A stretch of 64,000 nt of DNA from Qipengyuania gelatinilytica (GTDB taxonomy: Bacteria > Pseudomonadota > Alphaproteobacteria > Sphingomonadales > Sphingomonadaceae): the NCBI RefSeq assembly GCF_019711315.1, contig NZ_CP081294.1, positions 868,001 through 932,000 on the forward strand, written 5' to 3'. The position numbers and the translations under genes were made by a program. The notes under the pieces were generated by a model, which worked only from the letters and a program-made list of their open reading frames with translations, had not been told where the DNA came from and made no database searches. Position 1 is the stretch's first letter. Each line of letters opens with the position of its first letter. This document shows positions 19,455 through 27,546 of this stretch, in pieces.

Positions 19455-20451
19455 GCCAGAGCAGCGAAAGCACCGCCAGCGCGCCGCTGGCGATCAGGCC
19501 GCTGACCCGCAAGGCAAGCGCAAAGGCCACGAATTCGCCCATGGTCGCAGCATCTGTGACCAGCGTCATCGCGCTCCAGCCCAGCTCGGTAATGCCGAGA
19601 TTGCCGGGAGTAAGCGCCGCCAGTGCAGACATTTGCACAGCGCCAAATCCCAGCGCGATGGTCTGCCATGGAATCATCGGCAGCAGGAAAATCCCGATAC
19701 CGAAGGTACGCGCCACGAGCGCGCCATAGCGGAGCGAAGACAGCGCCGTGAGGTGGCCGAGCAGGCGCGGCGCGTCGAGACCGGCCGCCGACCCTGCTTC
19801 CACGCTTTGCTTGATCCGGCGCGTGGTCGACCATCGCCGCGGCAGGACAGCAGCCATCCGCGCCGGTCGAAACCGTTCCGGAAGCAGGTAGACCGCGGCC
19901 GACGCCAGCGCGAGCGTGGCAGCGAAAGCCAGCACCCCCGCCCAGCCGCCAATCCCGCCGACCAGCAGGGCAAGCGCCGCAATTCCGCCTATGACCAGGG
20001 TTACGACATCGAAAACCTGCTCGTATCCGGCGAGGATTGCGCTGCGGCCGAACCCCGCATTGTGCTGCGACTTCATGGCCATGCCGCGCACCGCCGGCCC
20101 GGCAATATAGGGCGGGACGATCTGCCCGATCGCGCTGCTTGCCGCAGTATAGGCGAACAGCCGGTCGAATCCCACCGAACGCGCGAGATCCGGCGCGCCT
20201 CGCCGCAGGAGCATCTGCCACTTGATCGTGCTGACCAGGACCATCGCGAAGGCGGTCGCGAAAGCGATGGCGCCGATTGCCCAGGGGTGGCGGCCAAGCG
20301 ATGTCCACACATCCGCCTCGAGAACCGAAAAGCTCGTGAAGAGCCACCAGAGCAAGGCTCCGGCCAGGGCCAGCCCGATCGCCAGGCGCACTAGATTGCG
20401 CTTGGGCGGCACCGTATCTGCCGCACCGGTGGATGGAACGCTGCCACTCAT
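19441..20451 (-). CDS. flippase-like integral membrane protein (LPG_synthase_TM / UPF0104)
   Basis: A 336-residue protein with about eight membrane spans and the LPG_synthase_TM pattern: KWQMLLRRG, RLFAYTAASSAIGQIVPPYIAGPAVRG near residues 90-116, and ALTPGNLGITELGWSAM near the C-terminus (the PGxxGxxE motif). Such domains occur in lysyl-phosphatidylglycerol synthases and as stand-alone proteins in glycolipid and hopanoid clusters, where a flippase role is proposed but seldom shown. No MprF C-terminal synthetase domain is attached. Its position between two glycosyltransferases supports a role in moving or making a lipid-linked sugar. The 3' end overlaps the GT2 gene. Confidence 0.82.
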   Translation of the reverse strand: MSGSVPSTGAADTVPPKRNLVRLAIGLALAGALLWWLFTSFSVLEADVWTSLGRHPWAIGAIAFATAFAMVLVSTIKWQMLLRRGAPDLARSVGFDRLFAYTAASSAIGQIVPPYIAGPAVRGMAMKSQHNAGFGRSAILAGYEQVFDVVTLVIGGIAALALLVGGIGGWAGVLAFAATLALASAAVYLLPERFRPARMAAVLPRRWSTTRRIKQSVEAGSAAGLDAPRLLGHLTALSSLRYGALVARTFGIGIFLLPMIPWQTIALGFGAVQMSALAALTPGNLGITELGWSAMTLVTDAATMGEFVAFALALRVSGLIASGALAVLSLLWLRRP

Positions 20452-20488
20452 TTCAAATCGGGTGCTTCATGCTAGGGCTGCAGGACCG

Positions 20489-21580
20489 ATGCGGATATTG
20501 TGCATTTCGAGCTTTTTTCGCGAAGAAGGCGGCGGCGTCGCGCATATGGCGCACCTGCTCGCGCGTGAACTGGCGCGCATGCCCGGAAACGAGGTTACGC
20601 TGGCGGCCCATACCGGTGAAGCACAGGCGGGCGACACTTCGGACAAGCCCTATGTCCGAATGCCCATCCGCGCCACCAACTGGTTCGAGAAGCGCCTCGG
20701 CGTTCCGCTGCTCATCCCGCATCCGGCAGATGTCAGCGCGCTCAACAAGGCGGCGCGCGAGGCCGACGTCATGCTGGTGCACGACAGCGTCTACCTTTCC
20801 AATCTTGCCGCAATTGCCAGTGCGCACCGGCAGACCCCCTCTATCGTGATCAAGCACACGGGCGAGGTAAGGTTTTCCTCGCGCTTCGGTCAACTCGCGT
20901 TCTCGGTATTCAACGATCGCGTTGCCCCGCGCATCCTCGGAAACACCGATGCGCTGGCGTTTGTTACCAAGGCGAAGCTGAAGAACTCCAGGCCCGTCCA
21001 GGGTCCGCTGGCGACGGTGATCCCCAACGGCATCGACACCGATGTCTTCGCCCCCACCGGCCAGCCGCGCGATGGTTCGCTGCTGTTCGTGGGAAGGTTC
21101 GTGGCCAAGAAAGGCATCGAGATCGTGCGCGAAATGGCCCGCTCGATGCCGGACCGACAGTTCGTCCTTGCCGGATACGGGACGATCGACCCGCGCGATT
21201 GGGCGCAAAGCAACGTGACTTGTCACTGGCGCCCCGGCCCTGCCGAGCTCGCCCAGCTCTATTCGACCTGTGCCGCCTGCATTCTCCCCGGCGAGACCGA
21301 GGGCACCCCGCTTGTCGCGCTCGAGGCACTCGCATGCGAGGCTCCCACGGTTATCGGGCAGCAGGGAGCCGCGCCCGACGCCGAGCTCGACCGGCAGATG
21401 GCGCAGCTTCCGGTCGACGTCGAAAACCCGAAAAACACGGCGCGTCTATGGTGCGAGGGGCTGGATGCGGCAATTGCCGCCTCGACGCCCGATCGTGCGG
21501 GCATCATCCGCGATTACAGTGCGCAGCGAATGGCGCGCGACTACGCCAAGCTTATCGAGCAGGTGATGGCCAAGCGTTAG
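20489..21580 (+). CDS. family 4 glycosyltransferase (GT-B)
   Basis: A 363-residue GT4 enzyme. The N-terminal CISSFFREEGGGVAHMAHLLAREL is the glycine-rich acceptor-side loop; the C-terminal half has VIPNGIDTDVF, LLFVGRFVAKKGIEIV and the nucleotide-sugar motif LPGETEGTPLVALEALACEAP (the E-x7-E pattern). It is cytoplasmic and likely adds a sugar to a lipid- or polysaccharide-linked acceptor. The ATG at 20489 has AGGA 4 bases before it. It is divergent from the flippase-like gene and overlaps the GT-C-like gene end by 4 bases. Donor and acceptor are unknown. Confidence 0.88.
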   Translation: MRILCISSFFREEGGGVAHMAHLLARELARMPGNEVTLAAHTGEAQAGDTSDKPYVRMPIRATNWFEKRLGVPLLIPHPADVSALNKAAREADVMLVHDSVYLSNLAAIASAHRQTPSIVIKHTGEVRFSSRFGQLAFSVFNDRVAPRILGNTDALAFVTKAKLKNSRPVQGPLATVIPNGIDTDVFAPTGQPRDGSLLFVGRFVAKKGIEIVREMARSMPDRQFVLAGYGTIDPRDWAQSNVTCHWRPGPAELAQLYSTCAACILPGETEGTPLVALEALACEAPTVIGQQGAAPDAELDRQMAQLPVDVENPKNTARLWCEGLDAAIAASTPDRAGIIRDYSAQRMARDYAKLIEQVMAKR

Positions 21581-23277
21581 TGCTTGACCGGGTGGACACA
21601 TTCCCTGCCTTCAAGCACCCGGGCCTTCGCATCGAATTCCGGGCTCTCGTCGGGAAGGTTTTCGGCAAGACCGACGGTCTTCAGATCAGCTCGCGTAACG
21701 ACCGCGATGCTGCCCCTGTCGCACAGCTCGTCCATCTGCGCAGCATCCATTTCGCGGCTCGAGAACATCAGGGGACGGTTCGACAGGTCGGGCAGGTTCC
21801 TCACATCGTCCACTGCGTGAGACGGCATCTCGGAATCGACGAGGACGAAGTCTGTCCCCTGCGTGCTCAGCACCTCATAAAGCTTCACATGCGGCTCGAT
21901 AAACCGGTGCGCGCTCCACCACTGGAAGGGCAGCGCCAGCACAGAGACCAGCGCCAGCGCGATGATACCGCCCTGTGCAGCAGGCTTCTGCGCATCAGGC
22001 AGGAGCTTCCAGCCATACCCAGCGAGCAGGCACAGCGGGCCGAGCAGGGCATGCATATAGCGATAGCCCCAGCCATGGCCCTGGTAGGGAAGCAGGATCG
22101 CAATCGCGACGATCGTCAGCAAGACGCCTGCCAGAAGTTGCTTGCCCAACGCATCGAGCTTCTTCCAGCCGAACGCGGCAATCAGGAACAGCGGCAGCAG
22201 ATAGGCAGCGTTCCACGCTATGGCGCGCAGGATATTAACCAGCATGAGCGGGATCATGATCTCGTCGATGCGCAGGAGCGGCAGGACACGTTCGGCGAAA
22301 AACCCGCCCGCCCCGGCCGCACTACCGGAGGCCGCGCGCTCAAGCCCGAGCGAGTCCACCACCAGGACCGGGTAGGAGAACCAGAACAGCAGGGCAGCGG
22401 CGTAAGTGACCGCATAGGTCGCAAACAGGCCGAAGCGGCGCTGCCACAATAGGCCGAGCAGGATCGGACCGGCGAAAAGCGGGTGGAAGACCGGCTGGTG
22501 CAGGCCCAGCGCGAAGAAGCCCACCACGATCGCCCCCGCGTGACCCACAACTCCGCCGCGCAGGAAAAGCGAAAGCCAGATGATGTTGAAAACCAGGTGC
22601 CCGGTCATCGCATAATTGGTCATGGCATTGGTCATGACCTGCGCCGACAGGAGATATGTCAGCATCACGATCCAGACCGCCCGACTATTGTCCGGGAAGA
22701 TCCGACGGGCGAGGCCCCACAGGACCACCAGCCCGATCGCGACGAGGATCGGGTTCATCAGCGCGGGATCCGCGAACATCCCGAAACCGGTGCGCATCAT
22801 CGCGTTGATCGGCAGGTAAGCAGAAGCCATGGCTTGCCAGCCGTCGGCCGTGATCAGGAAGTTCGGTACCAGCGGTTCTCCGAAGCCCGCCCATTCTTCA
22901 GGCAAGGCGAAACCGAGCCGTCCGGATGCGAAATTGGCCCCGTCGAACACGACCATATGCTCGTCGCGGGTCAGCGGGTAATCGAGCATGATCAGGTGCG
23001 TACCAGCCCAAAGGAGCGGCACCAGGACGAGAGCCACGATCCAGATCGTGCGGGTCGAAGGCAGCTTTTCCGGCAGCTTCCAGCCCGGCTGGCGCCAGAT
23101 CAGCAGGCCCATCACCGAGGCAATCGCGAGAATGACCGGCAGGTCCTGCGTGCGAAGATAAAACTTCGGAATCGAATTGATACCGGCGATCGGCAACATC
23201 GCCAGACCCGCCAGAACCATCGCTATTGCAGAGCGCGAAAGCGCCCAGTTCCAGTCCAACCCCTTGTTATCGCTCAT
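21577..23277 (-). CDS. multi-span GT-C-like membrane protein
   Basis: A 566-residue protein with roughly 11-12 membrane spans followed by a soluble C-terminal domain of about 110 residues. The first large loop has PLTRDEHMVVFDG near residues 102-114, an acidic site placed where GT-C enzymes such as ArnT and PMT keep their catalytic Asp/Glu, and the loop near the middle holds GLHQPVFHPLFAG. The final periplasmic part is rich in acidic residues. I infer a polyprenyl-phosphate-sugar-dependent glycosyltransferase acting in the periplasm. Start is the ATG at 23277; a TTG lies one codon upstream. Confidence 0.6.
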   Translation of the reverse strand: MSDNKGLDWNWALSRSAIAMVLAGLAMLPIAGINSIPKFYLRTQDLPVILAIASVMGLLIWRQPGWKLPEKLPSTRTIWIVALVLVPLLWAGTHLIMLDYPLTRDEHMVVFDGANFASGRLGFALPEEWAGFGEPLVPNFLITADGWQAMASAYLPINAMMRTGFGMFADPALMNPILVAIGLVVLWGLARRIFPDNSRAVWIVMLTYLLSAQVMTNAMTNYAMTGHLVFNIIWLSLFLRGGVVGHAGAIVVGFFALGLHQPVFHPLFAGPILLGLLWQRRFGLFATYAVTYAAALLFWFSYPVLVVDSLGLERAASGSAAGAGGFFAERVLPLLRIDEIMIPLMLVNILRAIAWNAAYLLPLFLIAAFGWKKLDALGKQLLAGVLLTIVAIAILLPYQGHGWGYRYMHALLGPLCLLAGYGWKLLPDAQKPAAQGGIIALALVSVLALPFQWWSAHRFIEPHVKLYEVLSTQGTDFVLVDSEMPSHAVDDVRNLPDLSNRPLMFSSREMDAAQMDELCDRGSIAVVTRADLKTVGLAENLPDESPEFDAKARVLEGRECVHPVKH

Positions 23278-23475
23278 CAAGACCCCGTTCGACCCGGCAT
23301 TCCCGCTGCCGGCTTGCCATTCCCTCGTGACGATACCCCCGCATATTGAACGCGCAATCGCCTTTAGGAAAAAATCAAGGTTTCCAACTTATTCACCATT
23401 CCTACCAAGACGGGGTTTGTCACTTTCTGGCAGCTATTCCCCGTCACCGAACAATACCTTCTGGGGGTTTAGGGC

Positions 23476-25011
23476 ATGAGTGCATTCGGACGGAAAAACG
23501 GGTCGGCGGGCATGTCTGCCGGTGCGCGTCCGCAATTCGGCGTTGCGCGCCCGATGCGCGGCGGCGGTTCCTCGTCGGACGAGGAATCGGGCGATCAGAA
23601 GAAAGACGGCGGCGAACAGTTCCCGCCCCTCCCGCAGGATGCTGCCCCCGCTCCGGGCGCAGGTGGCTCGGGCAAGAATGCCGATGCCATGGCGCGCCTT
23701 TCGGAGCGCATGAACGCCACTCACCAGACCGAAGGCGAAGTCGGCGGCTTCGAGGCATCCGTTCACAAGATCAAGGAACAGGTGCTGCCGCGCCTGCTCG
23801 AACGCGTCGATCCGGAAGCCGCAGCAACGCTGTCCAAGGATGAGCTGTCGGAAGAATTCCGCCCGATCATCATGGAAGTGCTGGCCGAGCTGAAAGTCAC
23901 GCTCAACCGCCGCGAACAGTTCGCGCTCGAAAAGGTCCTCGTCGACGAACTGCTCGGCTTCGGTCCGCTGGAAGAGCTGCTGAACGATCCCGACGTGTCG
24001 GACATCATGGTCAACGGACCGGACCAGACCTACATCGAAAAGAAGGGCAAGCTCGTCATTGCTCCGATCCGCTTCCGCGACGAACAGCACCTGTTCCAGA
24101 TTGCGCAGCGCATCGTGAACCAGGTCGGCCGCCGCGTCGACCAGACCACCCCGCTCGCCGACGCCCGTCTCAAGGACGGCAGCCGTGTGAACGTCATCGT
24201 GCCGCCGCTTTCGCTGCGCGGTACTGCAATCTCGATCCGTAAGTTCTCCGAGAAGCCGATCACGCTCGACATGCTCCAGGGCTTCGGCTCGATGAGCGAG
24301 AAGATGTGTACCGCGCTCAAGATTGCCGGCGCCTGCCGGATGAACATCGTTATCTCGGGCGGTACGGGTTCTGGTAAGACGACCATGCTCAACGCGCTGT
24401 CGAAAATGATCGACCCGGGCGAGCGCGTTCTCACCATCGAGGACGCCGCCGAACTTCGCCTGCAGCAGCCGCACTGGCTTCCGCTGGAAACGCGTCCGCC
24501 GAACCTTGAAGGCCAGGGCGCCATCACCATCGGCGACCTCGTGAAGAACGCCCTGCGTATGCGTCCTGACCGCATCATCCTGGGCGAAATCCGCGGCGCG
24601 GAATGTTTCGACCTTCTTGCTGCCATGAACACGGGCCACGATGGCTCCATGTGTACGCTTCACGCCAACAGCCCGCGCGAATGCCTCGGCCGTATGGAAA
24701 ACATGATCCTGATGGGCGACATCAAGATCCCGAAGGAAGCCATCAGCCGCCAGATCGCCGAATCGGTCGATCTGATCGTGCAGGTGAAGCGCCTTCGCGA
24801 CGGTTCGCGCCGCACCACCGACATCACCGAGGTGATCGGCATGGAAGGCGACGTGATCGTGACGCAGAACCTGTTCAAGTTCGAGTATCTGGACGAGAGC
24901 GAGGACGGCAAGATCCTTGGCGAGTTCCGCTCCTCGGGCCTGCGTCCCTACACGCTGGAAAAGGCACGCCAGTTCGGCTTCGACCAGGCGTATCTGGAAG
25001 CCTGCCTCTAA
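23476..25011 (+). CDS. cpaF: CpaF/TadA-type secretion ATPase
   Basis: A 511-residue type II/IV secretion ATPase of the CpaF (TadA) branch, which powers Flp pilus assembly. Residues 1-90 are a low-complexity Gly/Ser/Ala/Asp linker; the N-terminal domain follows, then Walker A GGTGSGKTT at 295-303, the Asp box VLTIEDAAEL, Walker B DRIILGEIRGAE and the His box GHDGSMCTLHANS. All catalytic motifs are intact. None of the other flp/cpa/tad genes is next to it: upstream is a GT-C gene on the other strand and downstream a small convergent gene. In many sphingomonads cpaF genes occur apart from the main tad cluster. Confidence 0.95.
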   Translation: MSAFGRKNGSAGMSAGARPQFGVARPMRGGGSSSDEESGDQKKDGGEQFPPLPQDAAPAPGAGGSGKNADAMARLSERMNATHQTEGEVGGFEASVHKIKEQVLPRLLERVDPEAAATLSKDELSEEFRPIIMEVLAELKVTLNRREQFALEKVLVDELLGFGPLEELLNDPDVSDIMVNGPDQTYIEKKGKLVIAPIRFRDEQHLFQIAQRIVNQVGRRVDQTTPLADARLKDGSRVNVIVPPLSLRGTAISIRKFSEKPITLDMLQGFGSMSEKMCTALKIAGACRMNIVISGGTGSGKTTMLNALSKMIDPGERVLTIEDAAELRLQQPHWLPLETRPPNLEGQGAITIGDLVKNALRMRPDRIILGEIRGAECFDLLAAMNTGHDGSMCTLHANSPRECLGRMENMILMGDIKIPKEAISRQIAESVDLIVQVKRLRDGSRRTTDITEVIGMEGDVIVTQNLFKFEYLDESEDGKILGEFRSSGLRPYTLEKARQFGFDQAYLEACL

Positions 25012-25015
25012 GGCA

Positions 25016-25240
25016 TCAGCCGCGAATTATGCCCGGTACAGCGACGGCCAGCAGGCCGCCGCCTACCACCATGAAGGTCAAAAACAGGCCGGTCCAAGGT
25101 ATCCAGCCGACGCTGTCGATCCGCGCGCGCTCCATGCGCCTTCGCTCCATAAGCAGCGCAAATCCTGCCAAAAGCAGGAATACGGCGCCCCACATGCCGA
25201 GCCAATCGGCATCGCTGGCAAAGGTCAGGAAATCGTGCAT
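25016..25240 (-). CDS. small two-span membrane protein, unknown
   Basis: A 74-residue protein with two hydrophobic segments (LGMWGAVFLLLAGFALLM and WTGLFLTFMVVGGGLLAVAV) separated by a basic MERRRMERARI loop. The ATG in front of HDFLTFASD was chosen; the frame extends 23 codons further but that part overlaps the likely promoter of the next gene. No family recognised. It ends 5 bases from the convergent cpaF stop. Confidence 0.5.
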   Translation of the reverse strand: MHDFLTFASDADWLGMWGAVFLLLAGFALLMERRRMERARIDSVGWIPWTGLFLTFMVVGGGLLAVAVPGIIRG

Positions 25241-25362
25241 CGCGCGGCGATATGGGTGATCGCGCCCTTCCTGCCAAGCTGGCGTTAAGGGAACCGCGCT
25301 AATATCCACTCGTTCTATCCCGGCGAACGTCCGATTCTCGGGCTCTTCGGGAAGGAAGTATC

Positions 25363-25491
25363 ATGATCAAGAAACTGCTTATCGCCTTCGGAATTACCAC
25401 CATGAGCCTCAGCGCAGCTGCCTGCAATACCGTTCGAGGCGCAGCCGAGGACGTCGAATCCGTAGCCGACGCCGTTGACAAAGAAACCTGA
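25363..25491 (+). CDS. entericidin A/B-type small lipoprotein
   Basis: A 42-residue lipoprotein: MIKKLLIAFGITTMSLSAAAC, with the lipobox SAAAC at residues 17-21, then NTVRGAAEDVESVADAVDKET. The N.VRG.G.D...D.V pattern is that of the EcnAB family, found as very short envelope lipoproteins in most alphaproteobacteria. GAAGGAAG lies about 6 bases before the ATG. It is followed by a strong terminator. Function in this group is not established; in E. coli entericidins form an antidote/toxin-like pair, but here only one copy is seen. Confidence 0.87.
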   Translation: MIKKLLIAFGITTMSLSAAACNTVRGAAEDVESVADAVDKET

Positions 25492-25519
25492 CGTTTTCCG
25501 GCATCATAGAGCCGAAATG

Positions 25520-25552
25520 AAAAAGGGAGTCCGTTGATCGGGCTCCCTTTTT
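25520..25552. terminator. strong bidirectional terminator
   Basis: A 14-bp stem with one G-U pair (AAAAAGGGAGTCCG / CGGGCTCCCTTTTT) and a 5-base loop. It ends in a U-tract on both strands, serving the entericidin gene and the convergent protease gene. Confidence 0.93.
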
Positions 25553-25561
25553 CGTATGCGG

Positions 25562-26796
25562 TCAGCAGGTAGAACATCCGAGGATACGAAGGTCGGTGTG
25601 GTCGTAGATCTCCTGCACAATCATGAACACGAGCGTACTTGATCCCGAGCCAGTCCCGCTTTGTCCATGGACCCAGCCCCAGCCTGTGTTCCCCTGGACG
25701 ACACCGGCGCCACTATCGCCAGGTCGAACGATGGTTTTACCATTTGGTTCAGTGAGGTAGTACATGTAGCCCCCATAGCGCCAGACGCGCGAACCGACAG
25801 TGCCACATGTCCAGCTGGTTTTCCGGCCGAACTTGCAAAACGTCTGGCCATAAGTAGGCGCGCCACTGCCGCGTGCCTTGATCGGCACGCTTTGTGACCC
25901 ATCCCAGTAATATGCCCTGATCGCATCATCGGTTTCGCGAAGCGTGTGCCATTGAATATCCATTCCAAGGTCAAGGCGCTGGCTGATGAAATTCAGGCGA
26001 CTTCCTCCCGGCTCACCGTAAGCCCGGTCTTGGTAGATATTGAACTCGTGGCGAGCCGTGTCGTCGTTACAGTGGCCTGCAGTGGTGGTGTATTTCGTGC
26101 CGGACGAATCGATGACCGAGAGACCAATCGTACACTGGCTGTGACTGCCCGTCTCGGCATTCCAGGTCGACCCCGAGATCGCATTTTCCGAGAGCGTGAT
26201 TGCCATTTCGGGCCTGAATATGATCTTGAGTTCATCGATCGGAATGGCTCCACGCAAAGCCGCTTCTATCTGTGCGTCTTCTTTATCGTTCACGTAAATC
26301 ACACCGTCGACAGGATCGAATGCTATCGAGTTTATCTCCGGGAATGAGCGCGTGGTCGCGCGAATTCCATTTTCGATCTTGGCAGCCTCTCTCGCGCTGT
26401 ATCGCGCCTCACCAACTTCGAACTGGATAGAAGCGGGCAATCCAGCGGTCGCGCGACGAAATTCCGATTGATCTGGCGCGGAATCGAAATGCGCAATGAT
26501 CTTCGCGGGGCCCGCGAATGTCAGCCGGGCGAAATTATCAGGAAACGCCGATTCCAAGCGGTTTTGCAATTCCGGCAGAACTGCCTGAGTGCGCACCCGT
26601 TGACTGCCTCGCCGATGGATATCCCCTCTTGGCGTGAGATTTCACGAGCAGTGGATGCTTCGAGATCTGCTCCCATCACCGCTGTTGCTTCACCTTCCTG
26701 CGCCGCCGTATCCGGCAGATTTACTTGCGCCATTCCGGGTGTGACCGCCGCGCCAGTCGATAGAAGCGCAATTGCTAAGTTTCTGATTAGTTTCAT
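25562..26796 (-). pseudogene. secreted trypsin-like (S1, streptogrisin-type) protease, broken by a frameshift
   Basis: Two overlapping frames make one protein. The first, from an ATG with GAGGAG 8 bases upstream, encodes signal peptide MKLIRNLAIALLSTGAAV.. ending GMAQ and a propeptide start up to ISIGEAVN. The second frame resumes at once with RTQAVLPELQNRLESAFPD and runs through a prodomain to an S1 catalytic domain: His in TTTAGHC, Asp in LDLGMDIQ, Ser in RPGDSGAG, and paired Cys. Restoring one base between 26598 and 26599 (AAC CGG GTG in gene sense) would give an unbroken signal-pro-protease of alpha-lytic type. The second frame has no start of its own except a GTG inside the helix. It is either a recent pseudogene, a sequencing error, or recoded. 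The region has lower GC than its surroundings. Confidence 0.82.
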
Positions 26797-26935
26797 TTCC
26801 TATCTCCTCAACCCGTCGCCGACTGAAGGGATGAAAGGAAATTCTGTTCCTTAATCACGTTAAGGCGAGAAGAAATTAGGGTAAAATGATTATTTCCGAA
26901 CTGAATTAACAGTATAATTATCGCATTCTCATAAT
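26797..26935. other. AT-rich intergenic spacer
   Basis: About 140 bases much richer in A+T than the window average, upstream of the protease and downstream of the DUF938 gene. On the minus strand it contains TAATTATACT-like -10 candidates, so it likely carries the protease promoter. No open frame is seen. Confidence 0.4.
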
Positions 26936-26969
26936 TTTACTGCACATAACTATGCAGTCCTGCAGTAAA
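26936..26969 (-). terminator. hairpin around the DUF938 stop codon
   Basis: A perfect 9-bp inverted repeat TTTACTGCA / TGCAGTAAA with a 16-base spacer that contains the TAG stop of the methyltransferase gene. The following bases are A/T-rich but not a pure U-tract, so a terminator role is tentative. Confidence 0.4.
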
Positions 26970-27546
26970 TTAAGATCAAGTTATTTGCAGGCATTTCAAC
27001 CCGGAATGTTCGTTCGAATCCCGTGCGCGCAGCGATCGCGTCCATATCAGCGACCTTGCGGATGCCCCACTGCGGATTGCGCGCCTTGAGGCTCTCGTCG
27101 AATGCCAGATTGGAAGGCGCAGGCTCGACCTCGTCTTCGAAATAGGGACCGTAGAGGATGAGCGGCGCATTCACCGCAAGAACCCTCGCAGCACCTGCGA
27201 ACAGTCCCTCCGTTGCTTCCCAGGGGCTGATGTGGGTCATGTTGATGCACACCACGGCATCGGCGCGTTCGACCGGCCAATCGGGGGCGCGTGCATCGAT
27301 CTGGAGGGGTGGTTCGAGGGTGTCGAGACCAGCCTCCTTTGCCCATTCGGCGATCGACGCGAGCGCATCAATATCGGGATCGCTCGGCTGCCAAGAGATG
27401 TGCGGGAAGCGGCGCGCCATAAAGACCGCGTGTTCTCCGCTGCCGCTGGCGATTTCCAGCACCAGTCCTTCAGCCGGCAATTCCCTGGCGAGAACTTCGG
27501 CAATTGGTTCGGAATTGCGCGCCGTGGCGGGCGCGTGACGTTTCAA
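26950..27546 (-). CDS. DUF938 SAM-dependent methyltransferase-like protein
   Basis: A 198-residue protein of the DUF938 family. The N-terminus RHAPATARNSEPIAEVL is typical, followed by the SAM-binding loop VLEIASGSGEHAVFMA (residues ~29-44) and an acid at the end of the second strand (QPSDPD). INMTHISPWEATEGLF is the family's conserved middle. Substrate unknown. Its ATG overlaps the TGA of the acyl-CoA ligase gene (ATGA), so it is translationally coupled as the second gene of that pair. Confidence 0.88.
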   Translation of the reverse strand: MKRHAPATARNSEPIAEVLARELPAEGLVLEIASGSGEHAVFMARRFPHISWQPSDPDIDALASIAEWAKEAGLDTLEPPLQIDARAPDWPVERADAVVCINMTHISPWEATEGLFAGAARVLAVNAPLILYGPYFEDEVEPAPSNLAFDESLKARNPQWGIRKVADMDAIAARTGFERTFRVEMPANNLILIYCRTA

